From: an uncultured Coprococcus sp.
GTDB lineage: Bacteria > Bacillota > Clostridia > Lachnospirales > Lachnospiraceae
NCBI GenBank assembly: GCA_900557435.1
Contig: USSH01000079.1
Coordinates: 1-9,180 of the forward strand
Direction of reading: 5' to 3'
DNA: 9,180 nt
Made by a program: the position numbers and the translations under genes. Below, one piece after another: positions 1 to 7,057 of the stretch. Within the stretch, counting starts at the first letter, position 1. Each line of letters starts with the position of its first letter. The notes under the pieces are model-generated. The model ran no database searches and had not been told where the DNA came from. It saw nothing but the letters and a program-made list of their open reading frames with translations.

Positions 1-925
1 CTACTATCTCTCCTGTCTTGATTGAGCCTCTGCTCTCATCATTCTCTAATAATTCTGCAAAATTCATCTCGTCCATCCTACCATGAACCTCCTTAATAAT
101 TTTGTTTGGGGTAGATGCCCCAGCTGTAATACCTACCCTACTAACGGATTCAAAAGTAGTCAAATCCAAATCAACGAGTGTCTGTATATAGTAAGTATTC
201 TCACATTCTTTTTTGCTAATCTCATATAACTTCTGAGTATTAGAACTATTTCGACCACCTATAACAATCATGGCATCTACCTTTGATGCGATCTCCTGCG
301 CCTCCCTTTGACGCACAGACGTTGCATTACAGATAGTCTTATAAGCAGTAACATTATACAATTTATTTCGAATAATATCAACAACATTATTAAATTTTCT
401 GTAATTAAAAGTTGTCTGACTCACTATTGATATATCATTGCAACCGTTATTTTCTCCGTCCAGCCATGTCTGAACGAAGTTTTCTGCTTCTTCCTCAGTT
501 CCTATGACAACCGGTTCACCGATACACCATCCCATTATTCCTTTGACTTCCGGGTGCTTTCTGTCTCCGACAATGACAATCGTATGCCCCTTCTCGCACT
601 CCTCCATAACTATGTTATGAATTTTTTTCACAAATGGACATGTAGCATCAATTATTTCGTTGTTGTTTTTCTTCAGGATATCATACACGCTTTTTTCTGC
701 ACCATGTGATCTGATGATTACTTTACTGTCTTTTATAAGCTTTAGATCATCATCATTCTCTATGACTTTGACACCGTGCTTTTCCAGATCCCCCACAACC
801 TCTTCATTGTGAATGATCTGGCCATACGTGTATACATTCTCCTCATCAGCATGCTCGTAAGCCGTATCCACCGCTCTCTGTACGCCAAAGCAGAAACCGG
901 CAGACTTTGCCAACAATATCTCCAT
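1..925 (-). CDS. ispH: IspH, 4-hydroxy-3-methylbut-2-enyl diphosphate reductase; 3' part cut by window edge, probable IspH–S1 fusion
   Basis: Last enzyme of the MEP isoprenoid pathway, a cytosolic [4Fe-4S] protein that reduces HMBPP to IPP and DMAPP. I translated 308 residues from ATG 925. The three cluster cysteines are present: Cys12 in GFCFG, Cys96 in DATCPFV and Cys199 in TICNATS. The conserved histidines are at 39 (QIIHN), 74 (RSHGA) and 124, with Glu126 in HPEVKG, and the C-terminal GASTP motif is at 269–273. The start is fixed by the match to the family N-terminus; GGATGG lies about 8 bases upstream. Standalone IspH normally ends soon after the ASTP helix (about 280 residues). Here the frame stays open through MNFAELLEN and ends at the edge on TGEIV, the usual lead-in to S1 RNA-binding repeats in clostridial IspH–RpsA fusions. 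It lies 24 bases after cmk, probably cotranscribed. The IspH call is firm; the S1 half is inferred because it is outside the window. Confidence 0.95.
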   Translation of the reverse strand, partial: MEILLAKSAGFCFGVQRAVDTAYEHADEENVYTYGQIIHNEEVVGDLEKHGVKVIENDDDLKLIKDSKVIIRSHGAEKSVYDILKKNNNEIIDATCPFVKKIHNIVMEECEKGHTIVIVGDRKHPEVKGIMGWCIGEPVVIGTEEEAENFVQTWLDGENNGCNDISIVSQTTFNYRKFNNVVDIIRNKLYNVTAYKTICNATSVRQREAQEIASKVDAMIVIGGRNSSNTQKLYEISKKECENTYYIQTLVDLDLTTFESVSRVGITAGASTPNKIIKEVHGRMDEMNFAELLENDESRGSIKTGEIV

Positions 926-949
926 ATTCAAACCATCCTATATTATATA

Positions 950-1612
950 CTATACTCTTTCTTTTGCAAGTCTGATGATAGTCTCTGCAACTTCATTTAT
1001 ATTCATATCTGAACTGTCAACAAGAACCGCATCATCTGCTTTTTTCAAAGGAGCAATCTTTCTCTCCATATCCTGCTTATCTCTTGCTGCAATATCTTTT
1101 TCTATCTTACAGCGATCAAGATTTGTCTCACCCTTTGCCACAAGTTCATCATACCTTCTCCGTGCTCTGATTTCCACAGATGCAGTCAGGTAAATCTTTA
1201 ATTCAGCATTTGGAAGAATATTTGTACCTATGTCACGACCATCCATAACAACATCATTTTTAGCAGCCAATTCACGCTGCAAGGACAAAAGTTTTTCTCT
1301 GACGCATGGCAGAGCCGACGACTTTGATGCCATGTTGCCAACCTCTTCTGTTCTAAGTCTTCCAGTGACATTTGTTCCGTTCAGATAGACCTGCTGTGAT
1401 CCATCTTCATACTTTATTTCTATGAGAATATCAGCTATATCAGCTTCAACCTCAGCCTCATCGTCAGCAGATATATTGTTATCAATAAGATGAACTGCAA
1501 TCGCCCTATACATAGCTCCGGTATCAACATATATAAATCCAAGATCCTTTGATACTTTCTTTGCTATTGTACTTTTGCCCGCTCCAGCAGGCCCGTCTAT
1601 CGCTATATTCAT
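950..1612 (-). CDS. cmk: Cytidylate kinase (CMP/dCMP kinase)
   Basis: Phosphorylates CMP and dCMP with ATP in the cytosol, supplying CTP/dCTP synthesis. The protein has 220 residues, normal for bacterial Cmk. The P-loop GPAGAGKST is at residues 7–15. DTGAMYR (30–36) belongs to the nucleotide-binding core. DGRDIGT is at 124–130, and the C-terminal RDKQDMERKIAPLKKADDA segment (177–195) carries the conserved lid arginines and the APLK motif. The start at ATG 1612 is preceded by a strong AAGGAGAGG box at good spacing. It lies 52 bases after the flavoprotein and 24 bases before ispH on the same strand; flavoprotein–cmk–ispH is a recurring order in Clostridia. No internal anomaly seen. Confidence 0.97.
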   Translation of the reverse strand: MNIAIDGPAGAGKSTIAKKVSKDLGFIYVDTGAMYRAIAVHLIDNNISADDEAEVEADIADILIEIKYEDGSQQVYLNGTNVTGRLRTEEVGNMASKSSALPCVREKLLSLQRELAAKNDVVMDGRDIGTNILPNAELKIYLTASVEIRARRRYDELVAKGETNLDRCKIEKDIAARDKQDMERKIAPLKKADDAVLVDSSDMNINEVAETIIRLAKERV

Positions 1613-1664
1613 GTAAACCTCTCCTTTATGTACCGATATATTTTAATATTTGCATATCTGCAAA

Positions 1665-2921
1665 TTATTCTATACTCTCAGCCGCAGAAAGTCCAGCCAG
1701 ATATCCTGTTGACCATGCGATCTGAAGATTAAATCCTCCTGTGAGAGCATCCAGATCCAATATCTCTCCGGCAAAGTAAAGATTTTTTACTATCTTAGAT
1801 TCCATTGTGGATGGATCTACCTCTTTGACGTTCACACCACCCTTGGTGATTATCGCCTCATTGTAATCTCTCAAACCAACAAATGTCAGCTCAAAATGCT
1901 TTAACACACGGACCAATGCCAGTCTTTCATCTTTTGTAACAGAATTAACCTTTTTAAAAGGATCTATCCCTGTCTTTTCTACGACCGGCTGTATGAGTTT
2001 TACTGGAAGGAGATCTGTCAATGAATTTCTGAAGTCTTTATTCGCATACTTCGCAAAATCTTTTTGTATTCTTGTATCAAGCATCTGTTCATCCATAGCC
2101 GGCTTAAGATCTATATACAACTCTATCTCTTTACCTATATATCTGTGAATATATGCCGATGCCTTTATCACAAGCGGACCGCTTATTCCAAAGTGGGTAA
2201 ACAGCATCTCCCCCTGCTCATCAAATATTTTTTTCTTGCCGCATTTTATATGCAGATCAACATTCTTGAGAGACAATCCCATCATATCCCTGCAGCATTT
2301 TTCCTCTATCTCAAACGGAACAAGAGATGGTGAAAGCTCCTTTATCGTGTGTCCACACTTCTCTGCCCACTTGTAGCCATCACCCGTGGATCCCGTGAGC
2401 GGATACGACATTCCGCCTGTAGCCACTATCACCGCGTCACAATTGACCTCTCTGTTCTTCTTGTTTTCTTTTTCCTGTATAACAACTCCTGTAACATGTC
2501 CATCTCCGCATTTGATCTGTAAAACCTTTGAATCTGTCAACAATTTTATGTTATGGTTCCTATTTATCAACGTCTTAAATGCACCTATTACATCAGAAGA
2601 ATGATCGCTGACTGGGAAAACTCTCCCACCACGCTCAACCTTGAGCGGACATGATGCTTTTTCAAGAAAGTCCATCACCATATTGTTATCAAATGAATAA
2701 AATGAACTATACATAAACTTGCTGTTTGTAACTACCGAGTTGAAAAAAACATCTGCATCACCTGCATCTGTAACATTGCATCTTCCCTTTCCCGTGATAA
2801 AAAGCTTTTTTCCAACTCTGTCGTTTTTCTCTATCAATAACACTTCTGCCGTTTTGCCGGCTGTGATCGCAGCCATCATACCGGCAGCACCTGCTCCGAT
2901 AACAACTATTTTCTTAGCCAT
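1665..2921 (-). CDS. HI0933/YhiN-family FAD-dependent oxidoreductase
   Basis: A 418-residue flavoprotein of the HI0933-like family (annotated variously as YhiN, aminoacetone oxidase-like or BaiN-like). It begins with a Rossmann dinucleotide fold, GAGAAG at 9–14, followed by the acidic end of strand 2 (LLIEKND, 28–34) and the family signature GKKLFITGKGRCN (37–49). A second FAD motif, VATGG, is at 166–170. The family-specific LFTHFGISGP is at 240–249 and the C-terminal flavin motif LYFAGEILDLDALTGG is at 381–396. Length and motif order are complete. ATG 2921 has GGAG about 5 bases upstream. It is probably the first gene of the run with cmk and ispH, being separated from the upstream decarboxylase operon by 121 bases holding a terminator-like hairpin. 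The substrate cannot be read from sequence; bile-acid reduction has been described for one member (BaiN), which is not enough to assign it here. Confidence 0.9.
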   Translation of the reverse strand: MAKKIVVIGAGAAGMMAAITAGKTAEVLLIEKNDRVGKKLFITGKGRCNVTDAGDADVFFNSVVTNSKFMYSSFYSFDNNMVMDFLEKASCPLKVERGGRVFPVSDHSSDVIGAFKTLINRNHNIKLLTDSKVLQIKCGDGHVTGVVIQEKENKKNREVNCDAVIVATGGMSYPLTGSTGDGYKWAEKCGHTIKELSPSLVPFEIEEKCCRDMMGLSLKNVDLHIKCGKKKIFDEQGEMLFTHFGISGPLVIKASAYIHRYIGKEIELYIDLKPAMDEQMLDTRIQKDFAKYANKDFRNSLTDLLPVKLIQPVVEKTGIDPFKKVNSVTKDERLALVRVLKHFELTFVGLRDYNEAIITKGGVNVKEVDPSTMESKIVKNLYFAGEILDLDALTGGFNLQIAWSTGYLAGLSAAESIE

Positions 2922-2956
2922 AATATCTCCAAATATTTAAACGTATATATATACAA

Positions 2957-2991
2957 AGAGACAGAAACTCCGATTGAGGAGCTCTGCCTCT
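2957..2991 (-). terminator. Terminator-like hairpin at the end of the decarboxylase operon
   Basis: On the minus strand the two arms, AGAGGCAGAGCTCC and GGAGTTTCTGTCTCT, form about 14 pairs, including two G-T wobbles and one bulged T, around a six-base loop. The following bases, TTTGTATATATA, are T-rich but not a clean T run, so intrinsic termination may be partial. Its place 52 bases after the oadA stop and before the next operon supports the call. Confidence 0.6.
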
Positions 2992-2998
2992 CTATGTC

Positions 2999-3024
2999 GA
3001 TATCAGAAGTAAAATACTGATATC
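2999..3024. repeat. Perfect inverted repeat (8-base arms, 10-base loop) after oadA
   Basis: GATATCAG at 2999–3006 and CTGATATC at 3017–3024 are exact inverse complements separated by ten A/T-rich bases. It sits 18 bases past the oadA stop and just upstream, in transcription order, of the stronger hairpin at 2957–2991. It may be an mRNA 3'-end stabilising hairpin or an operator for the flavoprotein operon; the sequence does not decide. No convincing sigma-A promoter could be picked in the 2922–3042 gap, although the AT-rich GTATATATATAC at 2943–2954 could hold a -10 element. Confidence 0.45.
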
Positions 3025-3042
3025 AAATTATCTTTTAATCTA

Positions 3043-4449
3043 TTAGACTGGATAAGCTGTGCTCTCCTTGTCTACAAGTGTCACATCGACTTTCTTCTGC
3101 TGAGCCTCTCTGTACTTGAAGAAGTCAGTAGCAACCTGTGGGAACAGGGCATATGTGAGTACATCCTCATCCTGCTGCTTGTACTGGATCATCTCCTTCT
3201 CGATCTTGTCAAGCTCATTCTCAAGAAGATCAGCTGGACGGCATGTAATCTGCTCCTCATCGCCGATAACCTTCTTCTTAACCTCTGGATCAACCGGCTT
3301 TACTGACTGGCCATACTCGCCACGTACAAGTGCCTTTGACTCCTTTGTACACATCTTGTATCTCTCGCCTGTTACAACATTGAGAACAGCCTGTGTACCA
3401 ACAATCTGGCTTGAAGGTGTAACAAGAGGTGGCTCACCATAGTCCTTACGAACTCTAGGAACTTCCTCAAGAACTGCCTCGAACTTATCCTCAGCACCCA
3501 TCTCCTTGAGCTGTGATACGAGGTTTGAAAGCATTCCTCCAGGTACCTGGTAGAGAAGTGTCTTAACGTTAACACCGAGAACCTTTGGATTTAAGAGACC
3601 GCTTGCGATCCACTCTTCTCTAAGTGGTCTGAAGTAGTCTGCGATCTCAGCAAGGAGCTTCTGATCAAGACCCGGATCAAACTCTGTTCCCTCAAATGTC
3701 TTGGCCATAACCTCTGTTGCAGGCTGAGATGTACCAAGTGCAAGAGGTGAGATTGCTGTATCGATGACATCACAGCCAGCCTCTACAGCCTTAAGGTATG
3801 TCATTGAAGCAACACCTGATGTGTAATGTGTATGAAGCTGGATTGGAAGACTTGAACCATCCTTGAGTGCCTGTACAAGCTCTGTAGCCTTGTTAGGAAC
3901 AAGAAGACCTGCCATATCCTTGATACAGATTGAATCTGCACCCATATCCTCGATTCTCTTTGCCATATCCTTCCAGTAATCAAGAGTATAGGCATCACCC
4001 AGTGTATATGAAAGAGCTACCTGAGCATGTCCCTTCTCTTTGTTACAAGCGCTGACTGCTGTCTGAAGGTTTCTAAGATCATTCAGACAGTCAAAGATTC
4101 TTATGATATCAATACCATTTGCAATTGACTTCTGTACAAAATACTCTACAACGTCATCTGCGTAATGACGGTATCCAAGGATATTCTGTCCTCTGAAGAG
4201 CATCTGAAGCTTTGTATTCTTGAATCCATCTCTGAGCTTTCTAAGTCTCTCCCATGGATCCTCTTTAAGGAATCTGAGTGATGCATCGAATGTTGCACCG
4301 CCCCAGCACTCTACTGAATGATAGCCAACCTTATCCATCTTATCGATGATAGGAAGCATCTGCTCGGTTGTCATACGAGTAGCTATAAGTGACTGATGCG
4401 CATCACGCAGTACGGTTTCCGTAATCTTTATCGGTTTCTTATCTGCCAT
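3043..4449 (-). CDS. oadA: Oxaloacetate decarboxylase alpha subunit / pyruvate carboxylase subunit B (carboxyltransferase without biotin domain)
   Basis: Carboxyltransferase exchanging a carboxyl group between oxaloacetate/pyruvate and a biotin carrier. It has 468 residues. The N-terminal TIM-barrel HMGL-like domain (about 7–270) shows TVLRDAHQSLIATR with metal ligand Asp16, the catalytic carbamylated-lysine position Lys177 in IKDMAG, and metal ligands His206 and His208 in LHTHYTSG. The conserved PYC/OADA domain follows (about 295–450), with QVPGGMLSNL at 301–310. The chain ends at residue 468 with no biotinyl domain and no EAMKM motif, unlike fused OadA proteins of about 590–600 residues, so biotin must come from the separate carrier gene at 5686–6066. 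ATG 4449 has AGGAGG upstream and lies 33 bases after oadB. It is the last gene of the operon. Direction (decarboxylation with Na+ export, or carboxyl transfer to pyruvate) is not decided by sequence. Confidence 0.93.
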   Translation of the reverse strand: MADKKPIKITETVLRDAHQSLIATRMTTEQMLPIIDKMDKVGYHSVECWGGATFDASLRFLKEDPWERLRKLRDGFKNTKLQMLFRGQNILGYRHYADDVVEYFVQKSIANGIDIIRIFDCLNDLRNLQTAVSACNKEKGHAQVALSYTLGDAYTLDYWKDMAKRIEDMGADSICIKDMAGLLVPNKATELVQALKDGSSLPIQLHTHYTSGVASMTYLKAVEAGCDVIDTAISPLALGTSQPATEVMAKTFEGTEFDPGLDQKLLAEIADYFRPLREEWIASGLLNPKVLGVNVKTLLYQVPGGMLSNLVSQLKEMGAEDKFEAVLEEVPRVRKDYGEPPLVTPSSQIVGTQAVLNVVTGERYKMCTKESKALVRGEYGQSVKPVDPEVKKKVIGDEEQITCRPADLLENELDKIEKEMIQYKQQDEDVLTYALFPQVATDFFKYREAQQKKVDVTLVDKESTAYPV

Positions 4450-4482
4450 TTTATCGTCCTCCTATAATTATATAAATTCTGA

Positions 4483-5613
4483 TTAAATTCCAAATATTGC
4501 AAGGAATGTACCAGCAGCTACGGCTGTACCGATAACACCTGCAACGTTTGGTCCCATAGCATTCATCAGAAGGAAGTTAGTTGGATCATACTGTGCTCCA
4601 ACCTTCTGTGATACTCTGGCTGCCATTGGAACGGCTGATACACCAGCAGAACCGATAAGCGGATTAACCTTGCCCTTTGTCGCCCAACACATGAGCTTAC
4701 CGAAGAGTACTCCGGCTGCTGTACCAACTGCAAATGCGATAAGACCAAGTAAAACGATCTTAAGTGTACTAAGCTTAAGGAATGCCTCTGCACTTGTAGA
4801 AGCACCTACTGAAGTACCAAGTAAGATAACAACGATATACATAAGAGCGTTTGAAGCTGTCTCTGTGAGCTGCTTTACAACGCCGCACTCTCTGAAGAGG
4901 TTACCAAGCATCAGCATACCTACAAGTGGAGCTGTTGTTGGAAGGATAAGAACTACCACAAGTGTAACAATGATAGGGAAGAGGATCTTCTCGATTTTGG
5001 TTACAGGTCTGAGCTGTGGCATTCTAACAAGTCTCTCCTTCTTTGTTGTGAGAGCCTTCATGATAGGTGGCTGTATAACAGGTACAAGTGACATATATGA
5101 ATATGCCGCAACTGCTATAGGTCCGAGAAGTGTTCCACCCATGCCGAGCTTACCGGCAAGGTAGATAGATGTAGGACCATCTGCACCACCGATGATCGAT
5201 ATAGCCGCAGCCTCTTTGCCGTTGAATCCCATAAGGAATGCAAGGAAGTAAGCTGTATAGATACCGAACTGAGCTGCAGCGCCGAGCAGGAAGCTCTTTG
5301 GATTCGCAATAAGCGGTCCAAAGTCTGTCATGGCACCTACGCCCATGAATATAAGTGAAGGTAAGATACTCCACTCATCGAGCATATAAAAATAATGTAA
5401 CAAGCCGCCCTCTGCCATAATATCTGGGAACATGTTTACAAGAAACATACCAAATGAGATTGGGACAAGAAGAAGTGGCTCAAAGCCCTTTCCGATCGCA
5501 AGATACATGAAAGCAAACGCTATAAGGATCATAACGTAATTCTTCCAGTCAAGACTTGCAAAACCGGTCTGATTAGCTAAATTTGTCAAAACGTCAACTA
5601 TTGTGCTGCCCAT
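4483..5613 (-). CDS. oadB: Sodium ion-translocating decarboxylase, beta subunit
   Basis: Integral membrane subunit that decarboxylates carboxybiotin and couples this to Na+ export; members serve oxaloacetate, methylmalonyl-CoA, glutaconyl-CoA and malonate pumps. It has 376 residues, the usual length for the short clostridial form, with many hydrophobic spans. The catalytic/Na+ site region GGADGPT is at 142–148, with Asp145 matching the essential aspartate of Klebsiella OadB. A second conserved region begins at NPLIGSAGVSAVP; Asn317, Gly321, Ser326 and Arg333 keep the spacing of the functional Asn/Gly/Ser/Arg set of that enzyme. NFLLMNAMGPNVAGVIG (346–362) is the conserved C-terminal span. The start at ATG 5613 has AGGAGG about 9 bases upstream. 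It lies 72 bases after the biotin carrier gene and 33 before oadA. The family call is secure; substrate class depends on the partner carboxyltransferase. Confidence 0.95.
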   Translation of the reverse strand: MGSTIVDVLTNLANQTGFASLDWKNYVMILIAFAFMYLAIGKGFEPLLLVPISFGMFLVNMFPDIMAEGGLLHYFYMLDEWSILPSLIFMGVGAMTDFGPLIANPKSFLLGAAAQFGIYTAYFLAFLMGFNGKEAAAISIIGGADGPTSIYLAGKLGMGGTLLGPIAVAAYSYMSLVPVIQPPIMKALTTKKERLVRMPQLRPVTKIEKILFPIIVTLVVVLILPTTAPLVGMLMLGNLFRECGVVKQLTETASNALMYIVVILLGTSVGASTSAEAFLKLSTLKIVLLGLIAFAVGTAAGVLFGKLMCWATKGKVNPLIGSAGVSAVPMAARVSQKVGAQYDPTNFLLMNAMGPNVAGVIGTAVAAGTFLAIFGI

Positions 5614-5640
5614 TTAGTTGTTTCCTCCTATAAGATTTAT

Positions 5641-5689
5641 TCGAATCATTTCGAGATTCACTGTACAGTTCATCTAATCAAGCAATTAG
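5641..5689. other. Three consecutive short dyads in the biotin carrier–oadB gap
   Basis: This is the largest gap inside the operon (72 bases). It holds CTAAT/ATTAG arms at 5674–5689 overlapping the carrier gene's stop codon, the ten-base palindrome ACTGTACAGT at 5660–5669, and TCGAA/TTCGA arms at 5641–5654. Each stem is short. They could be mRNA processing or spacing structures between soluble and membrane subunits, or chance in AT-rich DNA. Confidence 0.3.
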
Positions 5690-6066
5690 TTGAGTGTTGC
5701 AAGTGTGTCGCCTGACTCAACACTGGCGCCTACTGTAACATCTATGCTTGCGATTGTACCATCTTCTGGAGCAACAACTTCGTTTTCCATCTTCATAGCC
5801 TCAAGGATAAGGATAACCTGACCCTTCTTTACTGAATCGCCGACATTAGCCTTAACTGCAAGTATCTTACCAGGCATAGGTGATGAAACCTTGATGCTTC
5901 CGGCTCCACCTGCTGGTGCTGCCTTTGCTGGTGCTGGAGCTGCTGCTGGTGCTGGAGCTGCAACTGGTGCTGCAACAGGAGCTGCTGCTGGTGCTGCGCC
6001 GCCTGATAACTCTTCAACTGTAACATCATATGATGTTCCATTAACTGTAATTCTATAATTCTTCAT
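5686..6066 (-). CDS. Biotin carboxyl carrier subunit of the sodium-pump decarboxylase
   Basis: Small mobile carrier that shuttles carboxybiotin between carboxyltransferase and the membrane subunit. It has 126 residues: a short N-terminal segment (1–20), then a flexible Ala/Pro linker (about 24–52), then a biotinyl/lipoyl domain (about 55–126). The biotin attachment motif EAMKMENE is at 89–96, with Lys92 the modified residue, and the mirror half of the hammerhead fold begins with SSPMPGKI. This matches GcdC/MmdC-type carriers and the transcarboxylase 1.3S subunit. ATG 6066 has AGGAGG upstream and lies 18 bases after the gamma-like gene. It is the only biotin carrier in the operon, so both carboxyltransferases presumably use it (inference). 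A biotin–protein ligase must be encoded elsewhere. Confidence 0.95.
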   Translation of the reverse strand: MKNYRITVNGTSYDVTVEELSGGAAPAAAPVAAPVAAPAPAAAPAPAKAAPAGGAGSIKVSSPMPGKILAVKANVGDSVKKGQVILILEAMKMENEVVAPEDGTIASIDVTVGASVESGDTLATLN

Positions 6067-6084
6067 AACAATTATCCTCCTATA

Positions 6085-7041
6085 TTATCTCTTATTCCTT
6101 TTTCTAGGTCTAACAACCAGCTTATCATTACTTGGATAGTTTACACGAACTCTGGTCTTTCCACCCTGTGCTGCCATAACAGCTGCTGATATAACTGCAA
6201 CAAGTTCGCTGTCATCCATGACACTCTCTCCTGTTGCTGTGTTAACTATATCTACTATTCCGGCAGGTGCAGGTGCACTGTCTGTCTTGGCATTATCATC
6301 CGCATCTGATGCAGATGCATCTGCGTTTGCCTCAGCAAGCTTCTTTGCCTTTTCAGCCTTCTTCTTAGCCCTTGTCTCCTTATCAAAGAGAGCAGGTACA
6401 TACTTGAGAAGTGAAATTATGAATGAGATGAAGATAAGTGCTATGAACACTATACCCATACCAATGAGCGTATTAGCTCCGGCATCCTTCATCTTATCCG
6501 CCATTGTCTGATTTGCAGCAACCTCGAACTCAGAGATCTTATATGGATATACTCCATTTGTTGTAAGTGTCTGATCTGCCTGCTCCTCAGTATAACCATT
6601 CTGGCTCATCAGAGAATACTTCTGAAAATTATATACAACTGAGTTGTCTACAAAAGTCGCCTTTACAATAGCTTCTTTATCTGTACACTGTGCATATACA
6701 CTGACTGCTACCTTGTCATCAACCTCTTCAACCTTAGAGTCTGATGCAAACTTTACGAACTTACCATAATCCTCGTTCAACGTAGCAAATACCTTAACAG
6801 CATCTACCGCCGACTCGTCAAGACCTGAATTTGCACCTTCTTCAACAACATAATCATATACCTCGTTGACATCGGCAACGCCCATATAATACTGTGCCTG
6901 ATCTTTTACTGTCTGAACAAGAGTAGCCTCATCGTAATTGAATTCAACTTTTTTATCTGAAGATGAACAACCAGCAAGTGCAAATGTAACAGCTAACATA
7001 GAAACTATCAATAATAACTTTTTCTTTATTATCTTTTCCAT
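6085..7041 (-). CDS. oadG: OadG-like gamma subunit with an N-terminal lipoprotein domain
   Basis: Predicted small-subunit scaffold of the sodium pump, here 318 residues against roughly 80–120 for ordinary gamma subunits. Residues 1–25 form a lipoprotein signal: a lysine-rich start, a hydrophobic stretch and lipobox LAGC with Cys25 as lipidation site. A soluble domain (about 30–188) that I do not recognise follows, predicted to be outside the membrane. The typical gamma-subunit span is at about 190–213 (LIGMGIVFIALIFISFI), followed by basic residues that favour a cytoplasmic C-terminus. A Lys/Ala/Asp-rich linker (about 222–260) leads to the conserved tail, SELVAVISAAVMAAQGG (278–294), also seen at the C-terminus of long OadG proteins, then a basic end. 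ATG 7041 has AAGGAG overlapping the stop of the preceding gene, 16 bases away, suggesting translational coupling. OadG assignment rests on the span, tail and context. Confidence 0.85.
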   Translation of the reverse strand: MEKIIKKKLLLIVSMLAVTFALAGCSSSDKKVEFNYDEATLVQTVKDQAQYYMGVADVNEVYDYVVEEGANSGLDESAVDAVKVFATLNEDYGKFVKFASDSKVEEVDDKVAVSVYAQCTDKEAIVKATFVDNSVVYNFQKYSLMSQNGYTEEQADQTLTTNGVYPYKISEFEVAANQTMADKMKDAGANTLIGMGIVFIALIFISFIISLLKYVPALFDKETRAKKKAEKAKKLAEANADASASDADDNAKTDSAPAPAGIVDIVNTATGESVMDDSELVAVISAAVMAAQGGKTRVRVNYPSNDKLVVRPRKRNKR

Positions 7042-7057
7042 TTAAGTTGTCACTCCT

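Noticed and set aside
776..1012. Plus-strand frame spanning the cmk–ispH boundary
   Set aside because: It overlaps two certain genes on the other strand and its product has no recognisable features.
1665..2921. Assignment of the flavoprotein as bile-acid reductase BaiN
   Set aside because: The family is broad and nearly universal, and there are no bai genes nearby; family membership alone does not support that role.
2943..2954. GTATATATATAC palindrome as an operator
   Set aside because: Simple AT alternation occurs easily by chance; no second copy or matching known operator was seen.
3116..3442. Open frame of 108 codons on the plus strand inside oadA
   Set aside because: Antisense shadow of a gene with clear catalytic motifs; no sign of its own function.
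4670..5164. Open frame of 164 codons on the plus strand inside oadB
   Set aside because: It is fully antisense to a well-conserved membrane protein gene, has no recognisable motif or good ribosome binding site, and is explained by the codon bias of oadB.
5940..6000. Repetitive GCTGCTGGTGCTGG-like DNA
   Set aside because: This is the coding sequence of the Ala/Pro linker of the biotin carrier, an expected feature, not an independent repeat element.
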